Part shown: one piece after another, positions 35,801 to 44,800 of the stretch | How the letters are laid out: the number at the start of each line of letters is the position of its first letter | Numbering within the stretch: the stretch's first letter is position 1 | Source: Cricetomys ansorgei | Taxonomy: Eukaryota > Chordata > Mammalia > Rodentia > Nesomyidae | DNA length: 64,000 bases | Reading direction: 5' to 3' | Assembly (NCBI GenBank): GCA_026225945.1 | Contig: JAMJFZ010002500.1 | Span: 806,001 to 870,000 of the forward strand | The notes under the pieces: generated by a model | What the model was told of the DNA's origin: nothing | Seen by the model: only the letters and a program-made list of their open reading frames with translations | Database searches by the model: none | Program-made: the position numbers and the translations under genes

Positions 35801-38800
35801 CATCCCTGGTCCCTCATTCTCAATATTTGGGCTTCCATGGAGCACATATATAACAGGGAACCAATAATATGGTTTGGATGTCATGATTTCTAAATGTTTA
35901 CTCATTAAATTAGCACAAAAGTAAGTAAATAGTAGGATACATTTATTCTTTTTTAATAAACTAATAATCCAGATACAATGACACATGACTGTAATCTTAG
36001 GCCTCAGGAGTCTAAGGAGATTGCTAGCCTGAGCTATACAATAAGATCTCTTCTCAGAATCACAACCACTACAAAGTCTACACACTTCGATCTATATAGT
36101 CAAGAGAATGTAAAGGAGTATGCCCCGCAGGGGAAGGACGAGTTTTGGTGAGTCCTAGTTACTTGAGTAAGTAAACCCAGTCTCTTTAGTCAGAGATAAT
36201 GAACCTTCTCATCCTGGCTAGAGACCTTCCAAGGAGGGCATAGGGATGTATCCACTTCACCAAACACTCATCTGAGGCCCACTTTGTGCCCAGGCATGGT
36301 TCAGGAATGTTCTCAGTTATGAACAAAACAGACAGAAATCCTTTCCTATGTGAGGCTTAACACTTCTAGTGGAAAGGAAAAACACACATACATTTATAAA
36401 GTATGCTAGATGGTTATTGCCTTACAGAAAACAAATCAAAGGGGAGTGAGCTACGGGAGTGGGTGGAGGTTGATAGACAGGAAAGTGATCTCGGCAGACG
36501 TCTCTGGAAGAAACATTTGCATTCAAGACATCATACAGGCAAAGGGGTGGGCACAGGTACACCCAGAAGACATTCCAGGGAAGTACAAGTGCAAACCAGG
36601 TCAAGGAATCCCCAGATGAGTTGAAGCAAAGTGAAGAGGTGGCAGGGGGCAGTGGCTACAGGAATTGTGCTAGAAGAGAGAAACAGTTGGTCATTTTAGT
36701 CCTTTATAGGTCATTGTAATGGGGTTTTTTTTGGTTTGATTCTGCTATTATTGCTCTGTATTTTCTTTACAAAATGCAAAGAGAAACTGTACAAATTCTG
36801 AGTCATTAGCTCAATGTATTGTCATAAAATGAATACCTGAGTATACTCACACAGAGATAAAGATGTAGAACACTGTGATCAACATCCTAACTCCCCTTCC
36901 GACTTACTACCCCTCCTTCCTTCCCAGAGGTAACCGTTCTCTGACTTCAGACAGTACAGATGTGTTTTTGCTTGGTTTTAATTTTAAATAAATGAAAATT
37001 AAAAACTACTGGGGGAGGTGGCATTTTGGACTCCAAATTTTGCTTGTGATACTTTAATCATGTGATTCTGAGAGGGAAGGGAGGTCAAGATGACAAATAG
37101 CCATGTGTCAAATGGCTGATGGGAAACATGCAGTGTAGAAGGGGATGTACAATGGCAATACTGGTGTGCGTGAAAGCCATATGGCGATTCAGAAAAGAAA
37201 GCAGAAGTGCAAATGCCTGTAAGAACAGAGTAAGCATCAGGACTCCCAAGACATCCCCTCTGGCCACCCATCAGTACTCACACATATGCAACTCTTTCCT
37301 AGGAAGTAAGAGACCTCAAGAAAGTTTAAGTCACGATCATGGTTATTTGTTGACTGGTAGCCAAGCATTTCCACTGGCATTGTGCAGAGTACTAAGCACT
37401 AAGTATTGGCGTACAAGGATAATCAAAACATGGCTAAATAGACAAGTAAGTAGAGCACTAGAAAATGGGATAACACATACTAAGAATTTGACGCTGACAC
37501 TAAAGAAGCATCTTCTTTAAGAGTTGTAACCATGGGGCTGGAGCAATGACTCATCTCTCCAGGCTGAACCATCTCTCCAGGTGGCCCATGCTTTTAATCC
37601 TAACACTTGTGGTGGCAGGGATGAGGGGGTCGGGGGAGGGAAAGGGGTGGGGGGGTGCAGAGGTAGCAGATCTCTGAGTCAGAGGCCAGCCTGCTCTACA
37701 GGATTTTAGGACAACCAGGGAGGGCTACACAGAGAAACCCTGTCCCAAAGAACAAAAAGAAAAAAGAAAAGAAAAAGAGCACGGGATCCTCTCTCAGAGG
37801 ACTGTGATTTGATTCCCAGCACCAACATGGCAGCTCACAACTCTCTGTAAATCCAATTCTAGGGGATCCAACTTCCTTTTCTGGCCTCCATGGGCACCAG
37901 GTATGCGGTATACAGACATACATACATACAGGCAAAACAGCTATGCACAACTTTTTAAGGCCTGGTTTTGAATACTGCCGCTGCTATTCTTAAGCTGTAC
38001 AACCAATGAAAGTTAGTTAACTTCTCAAACTCTTTATAAACAGATGTAGTATGTTTTAAATCTGCCTCAAAGGACTGTTACCAGAATCAAATGAAATAAT
38101 GCATCAAAGAACTGCGCATGGAGGAAATCTCTGTTATTGGCTCTCTGGATTGCACAGCCATGGTACATGCACAAATATTAGATAAATTGAAAATGACTGG
38201 CTGTAACAGTACTGACATCAGCAAAGACTTGCAAGTGTTGGAGTTTGTGCCAAGGAGTTAATATAGCTCCTTACCCTCAGAGGTTGGTGCCAAAAGACGT
38301 CAAAGACTGAGGTCACAAAGTATGACCAGCCAGGGTAGAAGCAGATTGTGGGTCAGGTTCATCTAGCTAAACCCATTAACCAAGACTGCCAGGTATTTTG
38401 TTGAAGGTGCAGCCGCTGGGCGTGTAATTCCCCGTCACAACACTTCTAACATGATTTTTTTTTTCCTCGTCACACCTCTGGCCTTCTTCCAAAGAACTGA
38501 CACAGAATTGAGAGAAAGGATACAGGAATGGAAGGGGGCTGTCGGGGACAGTTTTATAGCCTTTTCCTTCTGTGTTTGCAGGTAACAAAGTTTCAGGAAG
38601 CAGCCCAAAACCAGAAGTGGTGAATGGCATTCTAGGGGAGTCTGCAGTTCTTTCTCTAGAGCTTCCGGCAGAGACGGAGACCAGCGTTGTCTGGCATTAC
38701 TACAAAGAAAGAGAACTGACCGCCACTACAATCCTCATCATCAAGCTAAACAAGTCTGAACATCCGGAAGTCGTATTTGTGGATCCAAAGTGGAAAAAGC

Positions 38801-41800
38801 AACTGAACTCCACCCAGACCTCCCTGCAGCTCAGCAACCTGACAATGGCAGACACAGGATTGTACTCTGCACAGACAGTCCATAACCACTCTAGACTGGA
38901 ATCCACCTATATTCTGAGGGTCTTCAGTGAGTACAAATACGACATTTAATCACATATAAACTATTCTTTAAAGAAGCCAATGACATATCCCAGCCCTGTG
39001 TGCCTGCAGGAGTGCACTGCAGCCTGATGACAAAGAGGACGGTATCTGGTGTCACAGTGAGGTCCAAAAGGAAAGCACCTTGATAGCACTGCACAGCTAA
39101 ATAGCAGCAGATCTGAGACAGGAATGATGTCGTGTGGCTCTCCACACAATCACCTCGCTTCCCCTTTCAACCAGAAATGTGGACTTAAGGGAAGCAAAAG
39201 CACTTACGATGCTATTAACATTCCCATTAGGCATCTATCACATAGTCCTTGCAAAAGCTCCACAAGTTGGGCAATCCTATGCCCAAGGCATAGCATTAGA
39301 CACTGTCTCAGAGAGGGTAAGTGGTAGCACTTCCCACATGACTGTCCTGTCTCACTTTACACAAAGGCCAAGGTGACCCAGCAGATTTGTCTATAAAGAA
39401 AATAGGAAAGAAATAATTTGTCACACAGGTGAGCCAATTAATAGAAAAGCTAATAGAAAACCTTTTCTATCAAGGTTATTTAATTTCTAGAAGTATTTTC
39501 TCCAGATAGCTTATGTTAGTTACTAATCAAAAAACTGCTTTCTAAGTCCCACGGTGGCAGTGCATACCTTTAATCCCAGCATTCAAGAGGCAGAGGCAGG
39601 TGGATCTCTGTGAGTTCAAGACCAGCCTGACCTACAGAGTGCGCTCCAGGACAGCCAGAGTCACAGCAGAGAACCCTGTAACCCTGTCTTGGGAGGGAAA
39701 AAATTGCTTTCTAGCTGGAGTGATGATACATATCTGCAAACCCAACACGTGGGAAGTTGAGTCAGGAGGATCAGGAGTTTGAGGCTAGCCTGAGCTATGT
39801 AACCAGACTGTCTCAAATAAATAAATCTACCTCCTTAATCTTAAAGAATGAAAATGTTTTCAACAAAATTATAGAAATAATAATGAGATGCTTTATTAAT
39901 CTGAACCATGAAAAATCTAGCTTCTGGCAATGTTCAGAAATGCCACGAATGGCTTTAGGACAATTATTTGGCAGCAATATTTTACGGGAGATCCAAGCAC
40001 TAAATTGGCTAGCCATGCACAGTGAGATGGCTCGGGAGGTAAAAGTGCTTGCTATCAAGCCTAATGCCCTGAGTCTGAGTTCCAGGGCTCAGGTGGGAGG
40101 GGAGAATGGTTCCACAAGTTGTCCTCTGACCTCCACATGTATACCATGGCACTTGTGCACATAAATACACACACATGTGCAGAGAGAGAGAGAAACACAA
40201 ATAAAAGTAAATAGTTAAATTTACTAAATGTTAGTTGGTCATGGCAGAGCACACCTTTAAGCCCAGCACTCCAGAGGCAGAGGCAGATAGATCTCTGTGA
40301 GGCCAGTCTAATCTACATCATGAGTTCCAGGATAGCTGGGGCTATGTTCAGAGACCCTGTCTCAAAAAACAAACAAATAAACAAACAAAAACTAAATAAA
40401 AATTAAAGATTATTACAATTTTTAAATTAAATGTGTAAATTGGCTTCCAAACTAGACAGCTTTAAAGACCACTGAGCTTCTCTAACTTCTATCTACTGAA
40501 GAGTCCACAGGGTCTAACAGTAATTTAGAGTTCTCTGGTTTAAGTTATGGAATTCTAGCTGGTCGGTGTAGTACACACCTTTAATCCCAGCGCTCAGATC
40601 TCTGTAGGTTCAAGGCCAGCCTGGTCTATAGGGTAAGTTCAAAGACAGCCAGAGTTACAACAGAGAAACCCTGTCTCAAAAAACAAAAAGAAAGAAGAAA
40701 GAAAGAAAGAAGAAAGAAGAAAGAGGAAGGGAGGAAGGGAGGAAGGGAGGTAGGGAAGGAAGGAAGGAAGGAAGGGAATTCTATTAAAATAAAATGTCTC
40801 CACAAATCGGTTACATTTTAATCTTTATATTCCCTGAATACTTGATGGGTTTGCCTTGTTAACATTAGTCAAAGACACACCACTGAAAGAACTTACTACA
40901 AATATGATTGGGTCGGGGGAGGATGTCTGGACATTTTCTCAGCAGGGGATTCCACAAAAAAGGGCCAGATAGCCTCAGGGCAGTGTACTTGTTTCCTAGG
41001 GCAGCCAAAACAAAATATCACAAGCTTTAGGACCTAAACAGCAGGTTCTAGGTATAGGCAGAAACTATCTGTGCTTTCTCTTTCTGCTCCTAATTGCTGT
41101 AAATTCCTTAGCGTTCCTTCTCTGTGGCTACATCATTCTCGCCTCTGCCTTCTCCTTCCCTTCTTTATGTCCCACCTTGTTTGTCACACATGTCCCATTG
41201 CTAATCTCTCATAAGGACACTTGTCATTGGATAATCTGAAATGACCTCCTCAACTACCTTATATAAAAGGAGCAAAAACCTTTCATCTAAATAAGGAAAT
41301 ACAAGTCTGAGAATTAAGACATCTTTAGGGGTGTCCTCATTCCAGATAGATGTTGCCTGCCAGGCTCCATCACAGTCTCTGAGACAGTGTTCTTCTGACA
41401 CTGTTGAGGACACCATGACTTCTACAGCAACCGGGCTCCTCATACGTATTGCCAACCCGAGTTCAGGGCTGCTGAGAGCCCCTTCTCTTCAAAGACATAT
41501 ACACACAAAGACGTGTGAGCTGCACTCCACCCTTTTTCTCATTAGTGGAAAGGTATTCCCAAGGATGAAATAAGGTTTTTGTTTCTTAGACGCTGACGAG
41601 CACTTGGTATGTGATAAAATAGAGACAGTAATGATTCATAACAGTTGCAAAATTATGAAGCAGCAACAAAAATAATTTATGGTTGAGGGTCGTTACAAGA
41701 TGAGGAACTGCGTTAAAGGGTTTACAGCGTTAGGAAGGTTGAGAACCACTGGTCTAGACCCTTCCCAATTAACTGGGAGTAGCTGACAAGAATTTAGTAT

Positions 41801-44800
41801 TAGATTTAGTATTAGTATTAGATTGAAGACATGTTACGATTATTCATTGGATAACAATATTTACTGCTATGGATAATATTGTCTGCTATGCAAATGAACA
41901 CATCAGTGAGCAAAACAAAGGTCCTTGGCCATCATGAAGCTTACAGTATATAAGAAAGCCATGGTTGCTAAGGGAAAAAAGCATGAGATCTAAGGAGGAT
42001 CAGGGATGTCAGGGAACAGGGCAGGTAACATGCTGCTTAGGGACCAAAACTAGGCCCTTGAGTGAGCTAGGCAAGTGCTTTATTGCTGAATGTACACCAA
42101 ACTCAAGGAATCATTTTAAAGGGAGTAATCAGAAAAGGCTTCATTAAAACGTGACATTTGAACCATGATCTATTGGTGTTAAGAAAATAAGCCATGCAGA
42201 TATCCGGAGGAAGAGCTATGTAGAACAGGTAACAAAACCTCCTGTGCTCAAAGACATCCCTCAAGAAGGCTGAACATCAGTCCTCAGCATCCACATAAAA
42301 ACCTGGGAATGGTGGCAAGCACCTGTAATCCTAGCACGAGGGAGGAAGAGACAGGAGGATTGTCGGCCAGGTATGCTTGACCAACTGGTAAGCCCCAAGT
42401 TCAGGGAGAGACTCTGCCAAAAATGTAAGGTAGAGAGTGACGGAGGAAGACAGCCAGCTCCAACCTCTGGCCTCCGCATGCGTGTGAGCATGTACCCATA
42501 CATACATGTACACACACTACCACACACACACACACCCCCCAAAAAAACAGACATGAAGGTGAGGGATATTTTTCAGAGGTTGTCCTTAACTTAGGACTTT
42601 TCTCTTTATACAGAACGACTGAGAAACTTACAAGTTACCAACCATACTCGCCTGTCTGAGAATGGGACCTGCGAGATCCGCTTGACCTGTCTTGTGGATA
42701 ATCTAAATTTTAGTGACTCAATTGGGTGGCAGGCTTCAGGAAACATCTCAATAAGGGAACAGAACCTCACTATCTCCTGGGACCCGAAGAATTCCAATGA
42801 CCAAAATTACACTTGCCGAGCTAAGAATCCTGTCACGGATTTGTCCATCTCTGTCTCTGCCCAGAGTCTCTGCAAAGGTAATGCCTGCTGTGTAGTGTTA
42901 TAGCATGGACTCGAAGTCTACGCGGCTGCCCAGACAGTGGCAGTGCAAGGAGCCAAACTGCTGTGGAGAGGAGCAGGCGGGCTCACAAACTCTATGCCTC
43001 TCCTTAGTCTCCTTCCTCTTTTCCTCTCCAAGTCCTCTTCCAAGAGCAAAGTATCAGGATGGTTTTCTGCCTCCTCCAACACAATTCCATCCCTCCCCCC
43101 AGCCTCCCATCGCACCCCCTATCCTGGTCCTGCCACCACAAGACCTTCTACTCCCCAGAAAGCCTGGCAGAGCCCCAGACAGGGAGAATAAATGACCACA
43201 CCCAGCCCCTGTAGACAGCCCAGAAGAGACTCAAGAGAGGCCCTGAGACAAACTCAAAGGAGCCCTCATTTTATGTGCCTTAAGAAGTTCCCCTTCTTTC
43301 TTTATTTCATTTCAGGTGTTTTAACTAAGGATAATGTACACTGGGATAAAACATGGCCTGTAATTATTGCTTTGCTATTTATTGTCATCCTTCTGTGCAT
43401 GTGTGTGCGGAAGAAAAGAACAGGTAAGCTTTCCTTCTTGTATCTCCTCTAAGACTTCAGGTGTTTAGAGTCTGGGGCCTCTGGCTGTCAAGGGTCAAGG
43501 GAGGGCAGACCCAAACCCTGGCTAAATTAGTCCATTGAGATGGCCTCTGGTGTGTCACCAGGAATCTTTTAATATTCCAAAGGAGATGTCCTACTGAGAA
43601 AAGCAGGAGCCAGCCTCAGGATCTATTTGCTTGCCTGGACCTGTCGTCTGCATGGAATGGCATCTGTTGGGGAAGGAGGGAGGAAGACTTATCTCACTGA
43701 AGTTGTGCATTTCAACTTGCTTTTATTTTTCAGGTTCTCTTCCTTTGAATGTCCACCATTCAGGTAAGTATCCAGGCTCTTAACTGGAAGAGATAAGTGA
43801 AAGAGGAGAGGGCCTGGCTAGAGGGCAGAACAGTGAGAGAGAATAAAATCAGAGCATCACTATTTAGCGGGACCCTATGGTGCCAGAGAGGCTGGCTTGT
43901 AACCATGAGACCTGTAGACTCCCTCCTGAGTGTGTGAGGGACACCACAGCTTTCTATAACAAGATCAAGGTCACTCTCTTCTTTTCTGATGGAGAAAACA
44001 GGTGAGGACAATAAGAAAGGCTCTGTGGACCATCCACTGTCATTCAGCAGGTTCAGAGAAAGGACTTGAACATGAGACACTGGAGACGAGACTGAGTGCC
44101 TGTGACTTTGATGTCCAGCCAAGGTTTAGGGAGTGGGTAGATGCCATTGTAAAAGAAGGTATGAAAAGAGATATGAATGCCGGCTCGTTTTCTGAGTCTC
44201 ATCCAGTGGGTGACAGTCTAAAGATACCACTGTTGAAGAAAGGACACAAGGTCAGGAATCAGAAGACTTGCATGCCAGTTCCTATCCCACTGTTTCCTGA
44301 GTGCCTTTGTACGGGTCTACTGAGCTCCCTTAAGCCGTAATTCCTTATCTCTAAAATATTGTCTCTAGAAATCCCATGGGTGGTGCTATTTAGTCCTTCA
44401 TGTGTTGAGCAGGAGAGTTGCAGGATCCCTATGTCATAAGAACATCATCCCCCCCACCCAAAAATAAGGTCAGAAGTAGACCATATGAAAGTTCTTGTTT
44501 AGCCCAGAATCCCTAAGATTGAAGAAAACAAATTCTTAAGGAAGGGCAACCTTGAAACAACTGTTTTGGTGATAAAAAGCAAGACCCAAGATCCTGTGGG
44601 GAGCAACCGCAGAGTCCTCTACTGACAGCCATACCTCTTTGTGTTAACCATAGATTCCTCCCCAAACACAGATCCGCCAGGCTCTCCCGGGAACACTGTG
44701 TATGCACAGGTCACTCATCCGAAGCAGGTGAGTTCTTCCCGCTCTGTATTCCATCACTGCTATTATTTTTATTGAGGTTACTCACAAACTTGTCCCCACG

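Larger units (their letters stand above)
38927..42613 (+). other. Slamf6 intron 2
   Basis: A 3.7 kb intron crowded with SINEs: B1 at 39548-39690, B1-like at 39712-39830, B3 at 40008-40205, B1 at 40235-40390 and B1 at 40555-40690. A GAAA/GGAA tract follows at 40688-40780, then URR1 at 41630-41757 and a B4/RSINE1-like copy at 42300-42540. Between 40781 and 41630 and between 41758 and 42300 nothing coding is seen, apart from an L2/MIR-like trace near 41880-41960. Confidence 0.75.
42878..44653 (+). other. Slamf6 introns 3, 4 and 5
   Basis: Introns of 438, 310 and 890 bp around the membrane exon and the mini-exon. No repeats are recognised. Open frames such as 42905-43195 and 44002-44340 are unsupported. 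Confidence 0.6.
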
